Positions 35,875-44,345 are shown, counted from the first letter of the stretch. The stretch: DNA of 64,000 bases from JACQFK01 sp041482015 (GCA_041482015.1 JBGPCZ010000006.1:1-64000), one strand, 5' to 3'. Translations and numbers: made by a program. The notes: a model not told the origin generated them from the sequence alone.

Positions 35875-36246
35875 CTAATCCCAGGGGAAGCCGTATTCCG
35901 CGCCGTCCGCTGCGAACCGGGAGCCGACCGCCGTGACGACGTCCTGCCGGTTGATGATCACGGAGATCGAGTCGTACTGCCGGTCGTTCCGGGAGAGGTT
36001 CACCAGGAGCAGGAAGGCCCCCGTGTTTTTCTCGATCGAGTGCGTGTACATGTACGCCTCGGATTCGAGGAGCCGGATGATCTCCTTGGGCGGCCCGAGC
36101 AGCTGGAGCACCTGGGCCTTCGTCGTCTTGCCCACCTCGATGCGCGCCACCATCTCCGCGTTCCACGGACGGTCATCGACTTTCTTTCCGAAGTAGCAAC
36201 CGCCCAGCAGCACGAGCGCGACGGCCGGCATCATTCTTCGATTCAT
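35875..36246 (-). CDS. Small lipoprotein with SmpA/BamE-like motif
   Basis: The 123-residue protein has a signal with LLGGC lipobox and the segment VGKTTKAQVLQLLGPPKE, again close to the SmpA/BamE core. It ends in YGFPWD. A GGAGGC Shine-Dalgarno supports the ATG. It is followed by the other lipoprotein gene after 8 nt and is divergent from mobA, whose start lies 30 bp away. Confidence 0.7.
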   Translation of the reverse strand: MNRRMMPAVALVLLGGCYFGKKVDDRPWNAEMVARIEVGKTTKAQVLQLLGPPKEIIRLLESEAYMYTHSIEKNTGAFLLLVNLSRNDRQYDSISVIINRQDVVTAVGSRFAADGAEYGFPWD

Positions 36247-36264
36247 CAACGCCTCCGGTCCCTG

Positions 36265-36270
36265 TACGAT
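36265..36270 (+). promoter_or_regulatory. -10-like box of mobA
   Basis: TACGAT ends 6 nt before the mobA ATG, with no Shine-Dalgarno in between. Confidence 0.35.
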
Positions 36271-36276
36271 GACGTC

Positions 36277-36858
36277 ATGGGCAACCCCGTGACCTGCGGC
36301 ATTGTAGCAGGCGGCGCAAGCTCCCGGATGGGTCGCGCCAAGGCCCTCCTCCCCTTCCGCGGCCGCCCGTTGCTCGCGCGCCAGCTTGAGATCCTCCGGC
36401 CGCTCTTCGACCGGGTCCTGGTCGCGTCCAACGACGCGGACGCGTTCGGCTCTTTCGGTGTCGATATCGTCCCGGATATCCTTTCCGAGCGCTGCTCGCT
36501 GACGGCCATCCACGCTGTCCTCATGGCCACGCGCACCGAGCATGCGTTCGTCGTCGCCTGCGACCTCCCCTTCCTCAACCCGCGGCTGGTCGAGTCCCTC
36601 CTCGCGCAGCGAAAAGGTAACGACGTCGTCGTTCCCCGGTCAGGGGATCAGATCGAGCCGCTGCACGCCGTCTACTCCCGCGCGTGCCTCCGCGTCATCG
36701 AGGATTCCGCCCGCCGGGGCGAGTGGAAAGTCGATCGCTTTTTCCCGGCGGTCCGCGCGTGCCTCGTCCCCGTGCGCGTCGAAGACTGGCTCGTGGAGGG
36801 ACGCTCGCCCTTCTTCAACGCGAACACGCCCGCCGAGTGGGACTCCGCGGCACCCTAG
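36277..36858 (+). CDS. mobA: Molybdenum cofactor guanylyltransferase
   Basis: The 193-residue protein attaches GMP to molybdopterin. The nucleotide-binding N-terminus GIVAGGASSRMGRAKALLPFRG is present in two adjacent stretches (GIVAGGASSRMG, then AKALLP). VACDLPFLNP and VPRSGDQIEPLHAVYSR follow, as in MobA. The longer open frame overlaps the divergent lipoprotein gene and is not used. The other Mo-cofactor gene seen is moaC at 22343; the rest of the pathway lies elsewhere. Confidence 0.92.
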   Translation: MGNPVTCGIVAGGASSRMGRAKALLPFRGRPLLARQLEILRPLFDRVLVASNDADAFGSFGVDIVPDILSERCSLTAIHAVLMATRTEHAFVVACDLPFLNPRLVESLLAQRKGNDVVVPRSGDQIEPLHAVYSRACLRVIEDSARRGEWKVDRFFPAVRACLVPVRVEDWLVEGRSPFFNANTPAEWDSAAP

Positions 36859-36902
36859 GGTCAAAAGTGTCCCACGGGCCGCGCGTTCCGGCGGTGTCGC
36901 GA

Positions 36903-36918
36903 TGGCACGGGGATTGCG
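36903..36918 (+). promoter_or_regulatory. Possible sigma-54 (-24/-12) promoter
   Basis: TGGCACG, 4 nt, TTGCG: a near-exact match to the sigma-54 consensus TGGCACG-N4-TTGCW, in the intergenic region before the polyprenyl synthase gene. It lies 15 nt upstream of a sigma-70-like promoter. One mismatch is at the last position. Confidence 0.4.
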
Positions 36919-36932
36919 CCCCGGGAATTGAG

Positions 36933-36961
36933 TTGAAGGACCTTGGTGGACGTGCTAGACT
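36933..36961 (+). promoter_or_regulatory. Sigma-70-type promoter of the polyprenyl synthase gene
   Basis: TTGAAG and TAGACT are separated by 17 nt. The leader would be about 27 nt and contains AAAGGAGG. Confidence 0.5.
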
Positions 36962-36994
36962 CACGATCCACACGCAGCATCAAAGGAGGTTTTC

Positions 36995-37987
36995 TTGAGC
37001 CAGGCCGCCGCCGCGCTCAAAAGCATCTACGAACCCATCCAGGGCGAAATCGACCGCGTCGAGGAGACCCTCCGGCTCGAGCTCGCCCACGAGAACCCGT
37101 TCGTCTCGATGCTCCTCCAGCACTCGACGAAGTTCCACGGCAAGCGCGTCCGCCCGGCCCTCCTCCTCCATTGTGCCCACATCCTGGGGGGCGAAGTGAC
37201 CGACGTCCACGTGTCGCTCGCCGCGGTCGTCGAGATGCTCCACACGGCGACGCTGGTCCACGACGACGTCCTCGACGAGGCCCTCCTCCGCCGGCAGGTG
37301 AAGACCCTCAACAACGTCTGGGGTAACGAGGCCTCGATCCTCTTCGGCGACTACCTCTTCGCGAAGGCCTACACGCTCGCGGCCAAGCTGCACCACCGCG
37401 AGGCGAACCTGATCCTCGCCCGGACCGTCGAGGAGATGTGCGTCGGCGAACTCTGGCAGATCTCCACCAAGTTCAACTTCGACATGGACGAGGAGCAGTA
37501 CCTCAAGGTCATCTTCTGCAAGACGGGGTCGCTCTTCGCGACCGCGTGCCGCCTGGGCAGCGTCGGGAGCGGCGCCCCCGGGGCCCACGTCGACGCCCTC
37601 GCGAACTACGGCGCCTGCTTCGGCACCGCCTTCCAGATCATCGACGATTGCCTCGACATCACCGGTGACGAGAAGGAGATGGGCAAGTCGCTCGGCACCG
37701 ACCTCGAGAAGGGCAAGCTCACGCTCCCCGTCATCCGGCTGCTCCGCGACCTCCCGGCCCGGGAGCGTCGCGACCTCCAGGACCTGCTCTCCTCGCGCGA
37801 TCGCGCCGCGGAGAAGAAGGCCGTCGTCCACCGGCTGATCCGCGAGCGCGACATCCTTTCGTACTCGATGCGCCGCGCGGCCGACTTCATGGAGGACGCC
37901 CGCTCGGGATTGCGCCCGCTCCGCGACACCGTCCACGTCGAGAGCCTCCTGAACCTGGCCGACTTCGTCCTCGACCGCCGGGTGTAG
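36995..37987 (+). CDS. Polyprenyl diphosphate synthase (octaprenyl/heptaprenyl type)
   Basis: The 330-residue enzyme adds isopentenyl units to an allylic diphosphate to build quinone or carrier-lipid side chains. It has the two aspartate-rich motifs: LVHDDVLDEA (first) and IIDDCLDITGD (second), plus GKRVRPALLL at the substrate lysine/arginine site. It starts with TTG, unusual among its neighbours, compensated by a near-perfect AAAGGAGGT Shine-Dalgarno 5 nt upstream. Chain length cannot be read reliably from the sequence. Confidence 0.92.
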   Translation: MSQAAAALKSIYEPIQGEIDRVEETLRLELAHENPFVSMLLQHSTKFHGKRVRPALLLHCAHILGGEVTDVHVSLAAVVEMLHTATLVHDDVLDEALLRRQVKTLNNVWGNEASILFGDYLFAKAYTLAAKLHHREANLILARTVEEMCVGELWQISTKFNFDMDEEQYLKVIFCKTGSLFATACRLGSVGSGAPGAHVDALANYGACFGTAFQIIDDCLDITGDEKEMGKSLGTDLEKGKLTLPVIRLLRDLPARERRDLQDLLSSRDRAAEKKAVVHRLIRERDILSYSMRRAADFMEDARSGLRPLRDTVHVESLLNLADFVLDRRV

Positions 37988-38042
37988 GAAGGCCGCCGCC
38001 TCCCGCGGCTGTTTTCGATTTTCGGATTCACGGTTTCCGTGC

Positions 38043-38048
38043 TATAGT
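38043..38048 (+). promoter_or_regulatory. -10 box of the signalling gene trio
   Basis: TATAGT ends 12 nt before the ATG of the 108-residue protein. No convincing -35. Confidence 0.45.
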
Positions 38049-38060
38049 CCCTTCGATCTC

Positions 38061-38387
38061 ATGAGACTCGTGAAGACCGACGAGGCCAGGGCGGGACAGA
38101 AGGTCTCTCGCGACGTCGTCGACCTGAGGGGCAACCTCCTCTTCAAGGCCGGGACCCCGCTCACGGCGACCCTCATCGCCTCCTGCCGCGAGCGCAACAT
38201 CTCGCACCTGTTCGTCGACGAGGAGGCGGGGGGCGGCGCGATTTCGGCCGGGGACCTGGAGATGAAGAAGGAGGCGGTCATCAAGGACGTCGACCGCATG
38301 TTCTCGGGGGCGGACGCGACGCACATCATGGGCGCCCTGCGCGAGGCCTCCAAGCGCTTCCTGATCGCCAAGCTCGGCGGCAAGTGA
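38061..38387 (+). CDS. Small protein resembling the N-terminal leader of HD-GYP proteins
   Basis: The 108-residue protein opens with a segment (GQKVSRDVVDLRGNLLFKAGTPLT, read as GQKVSRDV and GNLLFKAGTPL) of the kind that precedes HD-GYP or HDOD domains in larger signalling proteins, here as a free-standing gene. The rest is helical. It is directly followed by an HDOD gene whose ATG shares a base with its stop (TGATG), so the pair probably works together. Function unknown. Confidence 0.75.
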   Translation: MRLVKTDEARAGQKVSRDVVDLRGNLLFKAGTPLTATLIASCRERNISHLFVDEEAGGGAISAGDLEMKKEAVIKDVDRMFSGADATHIMGALREASKRFLIAKLGGK

Positions 38388-39265
38388 TGGCGGAGATCAG
38401 CGCGGCGCCGGTCCAGGAACGCGTCCGCAAGCTGGTCGAACGCGTCCAGGGTCTCCCCACGCTTCCGTCCATGCTCAACAACATCAACCAGATGATCCTC
38501 AATCCACGCACCTCCGCCAAGGAGGTGGCGCAGGTGATTTCGAGCGACCCCGCCCTGACCTCCAAGGTTCTGCGCGTGGTCAATTCGTCCTTCTATGGTT
38601 TCCCCAACCGGATCACCACGATCACGCACGCGATCGTCATCCTGGGCTTCAACACCATCAAGTCGATCGTCCTCTCCTCCACGATTTTCGACGTGTTCCG
38701 TCGGACGGTGAAGCCGGGCGACTTCGACCGGACGGAATTCTGGAAGCATTCGATCGGGTGCGGCGCGGCGGCGAAGGTCATCGGGCGCCGCCTCAGTTAC
38801 CCCATGCTCGAGGAGCTCTTCATCGCGGGCCTCCTCCACGATGTGGGCAAGATCGTCCTCGACCAGTTCATCCCCGACAAGTTCGCTGAAATCCTCGCCT
38901 TGGTCCGGACGAAAGACATCCTCATCGTGGAGGCGGAGGCGCAGGTGCTGGGCGCCACCCACGCGGACGTGGCCGCATGGCTCTTCGAGAAATGGAACCT
39001 GTCGAAGGGGCTCGTGGAGACGACCCGCTGCCACCACAATCCCGCGCTGGCCTCGGACAGCCAGAAATTTGCGGAGATCATCCACGTCGCCGACGTGCTG
39101 GTCCGGGCCATCCGCTTCGGGAACGGCGGCGACAACAAGATCCCCGCCATCCAGGAAGGCGCGTGGAAGTCGCTGGGGCTCCAGGATACCGAGTTGGACG
39201 ACCTCCTGGTCCAGACGGGCCAGGAAATCGAGAAGGCCATGATTTTCCTCGACTTTATCAAGTAA
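38387..39265 (+). CDS. HDOD-domain signalling protein
   Basis: The 292-residue protein has an HDOD domain at about 20-215: GLPTLPSMLNNINQM, SDPALTSKVLRVVNSSFYG and the retained metal-site motif AGLLHDVGK. HDOD proteins take part in signalling, including motility, stress and chemotaxis-like responses. The start ATG is chosen over the upstream GTG because it overlaps the previous stop as TGATG. The histidine kinase gene follows after 15 nt, so the three genes probably form one signalling unit. Confidence 0.9.
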   Translation: MAEISAAPVQERVRKLVERVQGLPTLPSMLNNINQMILNPRTSAKEVAQVISSDPALTSKVLRVVNSSFYGFPNRITTITHAIVILGFNTIKSIVLSSTIFDVFRRTVKPGDFDRTEFWKHSIGCGAAAKVIGRRLSYPMLEELFIAGLLHDVGKIVLDQFIPDKFAEILALVRTKDILIVEAEAQVLGATHADVAAWLFEKWNLSKGLVETTRCHHNPALASDSQKFAEIIHVADVLVRAIRFGNGGDNKIPAIQEGAWKSLGLQDTELDDLLVQTGQEIEKAMIFLDFIK

Positions 39266-39280
39266 CCGCGGGGAACCGTC

Positions 39281-40855
39281 GTGCCCGTCGAACCTCCCCT
39301 GAAGCCCGACTCCGGCATGTTCCGGGCGGTGGCGCCCTCGCCGGAGGCCATCGCGCTCCAGGACGTCGTTCAGCGGATGTTCCTCACCCAGGATCCGCAG
39401 GACATCGTCAAGCTCCTCGCGGACACGGCGCAACGGATCACCGGGGCCCCCCGGGTGGCGGTCCTCCTCTACGGCCCCGACCGCCAGACCCTCCAGGGCG
39501 CCGATGCCGGGCTCCTGCCCGAACCGGCCGTGATCGACTACGTCTTCGAAACCGCCAAGCCTGCGACCGTCCAGAACATCGAGGGAGGCTTCATCACGGT
39601 CTTCCCCATGAGGGTCCCCCAGAACCGCGTGGGGGTCGTCGTCCTCGACCTGACCGGCCTGGTGGAGGACGCCGGCAAGATGAACCTGGAGGCCGTCGCC
39701 GTCCTGGCCGACCAGGCCGCGGTCATCCTCAACAGCGTCCAGCTCGTCTCGCGGTCGATCGGCGAGTCGACCCTCCTGTCGAACATCCTGGACTCGATCA
39801 CGAACGCCATCGTCACGATCGACAACCTGGGGATCATCACCCGCCTCAACCGGAATGCGATGGCGATGCTGGAGCTGGGCGCCGACGCCGTGGGCCGCTC
39901 CTTCCGCGAGCTCTTCCTTCCGGAGGTCACCCAGGCCCTCGATGCCCTCCTGGGCGAGGTCCAGCAGGTGGGTTTCGCGATGGAGAAGATGGTGACGGCC
40001 ACGCTCGCGCAGGGCCTCGAGCTCAACATCGCGGTATCGACGTCGATCCTACGCGACGAATCGTACGCGCCGCTCGGGACCATCATCATTTTCCGCGACA
40101 TGACCGCATCGCGCGAGCTCGACCGCCTCCGAAAGCTGGACACCATGAAGAGCGAGTTCGTGGCGAACGTCTCGCACGAGCTCAAGACGCCGCTCACCTC
40201 GATCAAGGCCTACACGGAGGCCCTGCTCGACATGGCCCAGGACGAGCAGATGAAGAACTTCCTCAAGGTGATCGACGAGGAGTCCGACCGGCTGCTCTTC
40301 CTGATCAACGACCTCCTGAACGTCTCCCGCATCCAGTCCGGCAAGATGAAGATGCACTTCGAGCTCCTGCCGCCGCGGGTGATCGTGGACGAGATCCTCA
40401 GCATCTCGAAGGTCCATTCCGAGAAGCACAAGCTCGTCCTGCAACTGGCCGACGACCTGCCGAAAACACTCATCGACCGCGAGAAGATGAAGGAGGTCAT
40501 GATCAACCTCATCTCCAACGCGATCAAGTACTCGCCCAAGGGCGGGAACGTCTGGCTCCGCATGGGCTACGATGCGTCCAACCTCATGATCGAGGTGCAG
40601 GACGAGGGGATGGGCATCTCCAAGGACAACCAGGCGAGGCTCTTCCAGGCCTTCTACCGCGTGGACTCCTCCCACACCGCGGAGATCGCCGGGACCGGCC
40701 TCGGCCTCGTCATCTGCAAGGCGATTGTCGAGCACCACGGCGGCCGCATCTGGCTCGAAAGCGAAGCCGGCAAGGGCACCACCTTCTTCATCCTCATCCC
40801 GCTCCGCAAGGAGATCCCCCACGACTTCGGGAGCCAGTTCGGCTCCATGGCCTGA
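39281..40855 (+). CDS. GAF-PAS histidine kinase
   Basis: The 524-residue kinase starts with GTG. Visible parts are a GAF-like domain (about 40-165), a PAS domain (about 165-280, with NAIVTIDNLGIITRLNRNA, then RSFRELFL), the dimerisation/phosphoacceptor region with His299 in VSHELKTPLTS, and the ATP-binding domain with NAIKYSPKGG, DEGMGIS and GTGLGL. There are no membrane segments, so it senses a cytoplasmic signal. No response regulator is adjacent; the HDOD protein upstream may be part of the output. A strong terminator follows. Confidence 0.92.
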   Translation: MPVEPPLKPDSGMFRAVAPSPEAIALQDVVQRMFLTQDPQDIVKLLADTAQRITGAPRVAVLLYGPDRQTLQGADAGLLPEPAVIDYVFETAKPATVQNIEGGFITVFPMRVPQNRVGVVVLDLTGLVEDAGKMNLEAVAVLADQAAVILNSVQLVSRSIGESTLLSNILDSITNAIVTIDNLGIITRLNRNAMAMLELGADAVGRSFRELFLPEVTQALDALLGEVQQVGFAMEKMVTATLAQGLELNIAVSTSILRDESYAPLGTIIIFRDMTASRELDRLRKLDTMKSEFVANVSHELKTPLTSIKAYTEALLDMAQDEQMKNFLKVIDEESDRLLFLINDLLNVSRIQSGKMKMHFELLPPRVIVDEILSISKVHSEKHKLVLQLADDLPKTLIDREKMKEVMINLISNAIKYSPKGGNVWLRMGYDASNLMIEVQDEGMGISKDNQARLFQAFYRVDSSHTAEIAGTGLGLVICKAIVEHHGGRIWLESEAGKGTTFFILIPLRKEIPHDFGSQFGSMA

Positions 40856-40906
40856 GGAGCCTAAGGAAGAGTTCTCAGTCCACCCAGCCATGCGAAACAG
40901 ACGCGG

Positions 40907-40955
40907 CCGGCCATTTCGTGGACACGCCGTGTCCATGAAATGGCCGGGCGTTTTT
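40907..40955 (+). terminator. Rho-independent terminator with long, nearly perfect stem
   Basis: Arms of 19 nt (from CCGGCCATTTC and GAAATGGCCGG, with one G-T pair) close on a 3-nt GCC loop and are followed by GCGTTTTTG. It ends the signalling operon. The 3-nt loop resembles the hairpin-repeat family elsewhere in the window. Confidence 0.85.
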
Positions 40956-40987
40956 GTGGTCGTCACCGGGAACAGGGGACTTCGGAC

Positions 40988-42574
40988 CTAATAAGTGGAC
41001 ATGCCTTGCGGGTAATTGAGTCCAGGGACGATGGTCACTGATTTGTTGGGGTTCGACGGGTCGATCTCGATCAGGCGGTTCGCGCCCTGCTCGAGGATCA
41101 GGATGTTGCCGTCCTCCAGCCGGATCGCCTGCACCGGCCGCGACAGCGAGGCCTTCTTCCAGACCACCTTGGAGTCGGCGTCGATCTCCACCACCTGGCC
41201 GCGCTGGTAGTCGGTGATCAGCGTGTTGCCGCTCTCGAGGCGCTGCGCGCGCCAGGGGCGCACGCCCTGCAGGCTCGCCTGCCACTTCTGCTTTCCCTCG
41301 CGGTCCAGCTCGACCACCTGGTAGTTCGAGCAGACCAGCGTGTTCCCGTTCTCGAGACGCTGCACCGAGATGGGATAGTTGATCGCGGCCTGCCAGACCG
41401 CGTTCTTCGTTTTCGACTCGTACTCGACGACGCGGTTCGAGTAGTACTCCGCGACCAGCGTGTTCCCGTTGTCCAGGCGGATCGCGTCGTACGGGTAGTT
41501 CGACTGCTCCATGCGCCAGACGATCTCCCCGCCCGTCTTGCCCGAGGGCTTCACCTCGATCACCTGGTTGAAGTTCGTGTTGGCGATGAGGACGTTGCCG
41601 TTCTCGAGCTTCCGCGCGCTCCACGAGTACTGCGTGTTGTTCGCGTAGGTCCACAGCTCGCGCCCCGCCCGGTCGAACTCGCGGATCCCGTTCTGGTCGC
41701 AGATCAGGATGTTTCCGACCGACATCCGCGCGTGCTGGACGAAGCTGATCGAGTGGATGTTCTTCTTCTCGATCTCCGCCGCGCCGAACAGGTGCGAGAA
41801 GATGCGGACCTTGTCGGAGGAGAATCCCTGGAGGACGCCGACGAGCTTGTCGCCGTTCTTCAGGAGCACCTTCGAAAACCAGCCGGGAGGCAGGTCGGGC
41901 GCGGCCTCGTCGCGCTGGAGGTACACCTGCCGCACCGCGGCCCTCGGGTATTCGACGTCCTCCTCCTTGCCCGCGGGCGCTTCCTCGCCCTCCTTCTTGA
42001 CCGGCACGACGTGGAACTGGACCTGGTCCCCGATCGACAGCAGCCGACCGTAATCGGCCACGAGCGTCTGGACGGGCTTCTCGCGCCCCTCCTCCTTCTT
42101 CTCGACGACGCGGATCAGGATGTCCCGCTTCTCCTCCTTGATCTCCGGGAGCGGGCCCCCCAGCGGGGCCAGCACGATGAGCTTGACGTCCTGCCGCCGG
42201 AGGCGGAACGGTCCCGAGGTCGTCTCCAGGACCGCCGTCGAGCCGTCGAACGACTTGAGCTTGCCGCTCACCGAGCCGCCGTGGTAGAGGCGGAGCTGCT
42301 GCCCCTGGGGATCGATCTGCACCGGGTCTTCCGAGCCGAACTGGATGCGCGCGGTCTCCTCCACGCCGAGCCGGATCACCCGGTCACCGTCCTTGACCCG
42401 CACCTCGAGCGCGCCCGACGCGTCGATGGACAGGATCGCGCCCCGGACCTCGCTCCGGTCGGTGAGGATGATGTGGTCGAGGCCGTCGCCGCGGGCCGCG
42501 GCGGGCTTGGGGGTCGCGGCATCCTGGGGTGCGGCCAGGAGGAGAGCGGCGAGCGCGGCCAGGAGTTTCATCAT
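40988..42574 (-). CDS. Exported beta-propeller protein with SH3/Sm-like beta modules
   Basis: The protein has 528 residues, with a signal peptide in 1-17. Two copies of the small beta module lie at about 33-80 (ILTDRSEVRGAILS) and 232-275 (LLKNGDKLVGVLQG). The last 240 residues form a PQQ-like or WD-like propeller with at least five repeats of the form RLENGNTLV. No enzyme motif is seen. An extracytoplasmic binding role is likely. Two methionines start the frame; the second (42571) is 7 nt after TATAGT and may be the real start. The long open frame upstream is an artefact of GC-rich antisense sequence. Confidence 0.78.
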   Translation of the reverse strand: MMKLLAALAALLLAAPQDAATPKPAAARGDGLDHIILTDRSEVRGAILSIDASGALEVRVKDGDRVIRLGVEETARIQFGSEDPVQIDPQGQQLRLYHGGSVSGKLKSFDGSTAVLETTSGPFRLRRQDVKLIVLAPLGGPLPEIKEEKRDILIRVVEKKEEGREKPVQTLVADYGRLLSIGDQVQFHVVPVKKEGEEAPAGKEEDVEYPRAAVRQVYLQRDEAAPDLPPGWFSKVLLKNGDKLVGVLQGFSSDKVRIFSHLFGAAEIEKKNIHSISFVQHARMSVGNILICDQNGIREFDRAGRELWTYANNTQYSWSARKLENGNVLIANTNFNQVIEVKPSGKTGGEIVWRMEQSNYPYDAIRLDNGNTLVAEYYSNRVVEYESKTKNAVWQAAINYPISVQRLENGNTLVCSNYQVVELDREGKQKWQASLQGVRPWRAQRLESGNTLITDYQRGQVVEIDADSKVVWKKASLSRPVQAIRLEDGNILILEQGANRLIEIDPSNPNKSVTIVPGLNYPQGMSTY

Positions 42575-42578
42575 CGGG

Positions 42579-42584
42579 ACTATA
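42579..42584 (-). promoter_or_regulatory. -10 box of the beta-propeller gene
   Basis: TATAGT on the minus strand ends 4 nt before the first methionine and 7 nt before the second. Confidence 0.45.
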
Positions 42585-42638
42585 TCATTGGACGTCGCCA
42601 CCTGGCCGCGCATTTGACAAAAACGCGGTCCCCGAACA

Positions 42639-42667
42639 TTGCAAATGGCGGGGACCGGGCCTAGAAT
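42639..42667 (+). promoter_or_regulatory. Promoter of the FHA gene
   Basis: TTGCAA and TAGAAT are separated by 17 nt. The -10 box ends 12 nt before the ATG. The same -35 with the same spacing occurs before the HNH gene (48250-48278). Confidence 0.5.
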
Positions 42668-42679
42668 GCGGAGACCTCG

Positions 42680-43858
42680 ATGGCACGACTCATCATCAAC
42701 GACGGCACCTCGAAGCGAGAGGTCGAGCTCGTGGACGCCATCACGGTCGCGGGCCGCTCCTCCGACAACAAGATTCACATCGACGACAAGCAGTCCTCCC
42801 GCCGCCACTTCCAGATCGAGAAGACGGAGTTCGGGTTCAAGCTCGTCGACCTCGAGAGCCGGAACGGCAGCCGGGTGAACGACCGGGTGGTGAACCAGGC
42901 GCTGCTGAGGCCCGGGGACCGGATCCAGATCGGGAAGCACACGTTGACGTTCGAGGATTCCCATTTCAAGGAACCCTCGGCCGACGTGGCCGCGCGCTTT
43001 GCCCCGCCGCCGGCCGACGCCGTCAAGCCCGTGCCCCCGCCCCCGCCGTCGGCGACCCCGTCGGCCTCGACGCCGGAGCCCGAACCGCGCACCCGCCGGC
43101 GGACCACCAGCGGCCACACGACCGCGATCCTCGTCCAGCGGACGGCCCGCATGGAGCAGGTCAAAGAGCAGCAGATGATCCGATGGGTCGGAGTAGGCGC
43201 GGGGCTCTTCATCGCCGTCCTCGTCCTCCTGATCTTCCTTCCGGGCACGCCGGCCGGGCCGGGCGGCGGCACCGGGAAATCGCCGATTCCGGGAAAGCCC
43301 AGCGAGCTCGACCTCAAGAAGGCCGCGGCGCTCGCCGAGGCGGAGCAGCGCGACTTCGACGCGCTCTTCGAGTTCTGCGACAAGAACCGGACCAACGCCA
43401 CGGCATTTGACCGCATCCTCGAACTCTGCACCAAGTTCCGCGAGAAGTACCCCGGGAGCATCTCCCTCCCGAAGGTGGAGGATTTCGTGAAGACGGTGAC
43501 CGCGTCCCGGCAGGGCGTCCGTGGCAAGGAAGTGGACGAGGGGACGACCACGGCACAGGAGCAGGCGAAGAAGAACGACTTCGCCGGCGCGATCAAGTCC
43601 GTAAACGCCCTCATCGCCAAGCACAAGGACGTCGAGATCAACGCGAAGCTCGTCAAGCTGCACGACGACATCGTCGACCAGGCCAAGGAACACTTCAAGG
43701 GCCGCCACGCGGAGGCGAAGGACCTGGTTGCCGCCGGCAACAAGGACCAGGCGGCCCGGATCTACGAGTCCCTGGTGAGTTCTCTCGGCGACAGCTCCGT
43801 CCCGGAGCTCGACGTCTGGTGCCAGATCTCCAAGACCGCCCTCTCGGGCCTCAAGTAG
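42680..43858 (+). CDS. FHA-domain membrane protein
   Basis: The 392-residue protein has an FHA domain at about 1-95 (AGRSSDNKIHIDD, SSRRHFQI, LESRNGSRVN), which binds phosphothreonine peptides. A Pro-rich linker, one membrane helix at about 169-190 and a helical extracytoplasmic part that looks like tetratricopeptide-type repeats follow. It would link threonine phosphorylation in the cytoplasm to something beyond the membrane. No kinase gene is in the window. Confidence 0.85.
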   Translation: MARLIINDGTSKREVELVDAITVAGRSSDNKIHIDDKQSSRRHFQIEKTEFGFKLVDLESRNGSRVNDRVVNQALLRPGDRIQIGKHTLTFEDSHFKEPSADVAARFAPPPADAVKPVPPPPPSATPSASTPEPEPRTRRRTTSGHTTAILVQRTARMEQVKEQQMIRWVGVGAGLFIAVLVLLIFLPGTPAGPGGGTGKSPIPGKPSELDLKKAAALAEAEQRDFDALFEFCDKNRTNATAFDRILELCTKFREKYPGSISLPKVEDFVKTVTASRQGVRGKEVDEGTTTAQEQAKKNDFAGAIKSVNALIAKHKDVEINAKLVKLHDDIVDQAKEHFKGRHAEAKDLVAAGNKDQAARIYESLVSSLGDSSVPELDVWCQISKTALSGLK

Positions 43859-43892
43859 CCTCCGTCCGACGGATGGAGCACCGCTTTTCCGA

Positions 43893-43949
43893 AGCGCGTT
43901 GGGGGTTGGGGTTTGGATTTTCATTGGGATTTGGGCTTTGGGATTTCCC
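43893..43949. repeat. Degenerate TTGGGAT-type G-rich stretch
   Basis: Near-copies of TTGGG and TTTGGGAT run up to the thioesterase start. It has several G-runs that could fold into a quadruplex on the plus strand. Confidence 0.45.
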
Positions 43950-44345
43950 ATGGTAGAGCACACCCTCACCGTCCGGGTCCGCTACGGCGAGACCGACCAG
44001 ATGGGCGTCGTCTACCACGCCAACTACCTGCTCTACTTCGAGACGGGCCGGACGGAACTGCTGCGGGCCGCGGGGGTCGCGTACAGCGAACTCGAGAAGA
44101 AGGGGCTGTTCCTGGTCGTGACGGAGGCCTCCTGCCGGTACCGCGCCGCCGCGCGGTACGACGATCTCCTCCGCGTCACCACGCGCGTGGCGGGGGTCGG
44201 CAAGGCGAGGGTCCGCTTCGAGTACGAGGTGCACGGCCCGGACGGCAACCTCCTGACCGAGGGTCACACCGAGCTGGCCGCGGTCGACCGGGCGAAGAGC
44301 CCGGTCCGGCTGCCGGAGGAGATTGTTCGACGCCTCACGTCGTAA
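43950..44345 (+). CDS. Acyl-CoA thioesterase, YbgC-like (hotdog fold)
   Basis: The 131-residue protein has the hotdog-fold thioesterase signature RVRYGETDQMGVVYHANYLLYFE (read as RVRYGETDQMGVVYH with the catalytic Asp, then ANYL). Family members hydrolyse acyl-CoA thioesters and may couple to the Tol-Pal system. The ATG chosen gives the family N-terminus; a TTG start 51 nt upstream would add a Gly/Trp-rich extension translated from a low-complexity repeat. Confidence 0.9.
   Translation: MVEHTLTVRVRYGETDQMGVVYHANYLLYFETGRTELLRAAGVAYSELEKKGLFLVVTEASCRYRAAARYDDLLRVTTRVAGVGKARVRFEYEVHGPDGNLLTEGHTELAAVDRAKSPVRLPEEIVRRLTS

Noticed and set aside
37992..38012. GC-rich short hairpin followed by TTTT after the polyprenyl synthase gene
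   Set aside because: The stem is only about 5 bp; a real terminator cannot be claimed.
42614..42642. TTGACA before the FHA gene as a -35 element
   Set aside because: The spaced -10 (CATTGC) is poor; TTGCAA-17-TAGAAT at 42639-42667 fits better.
42575..43969. Upstream extension of the propeller-protein frame
   Set aside because: It lies antisense to the FHA gene, and the signal peptide and TATAGT box at 42579-42584 mark the true start.
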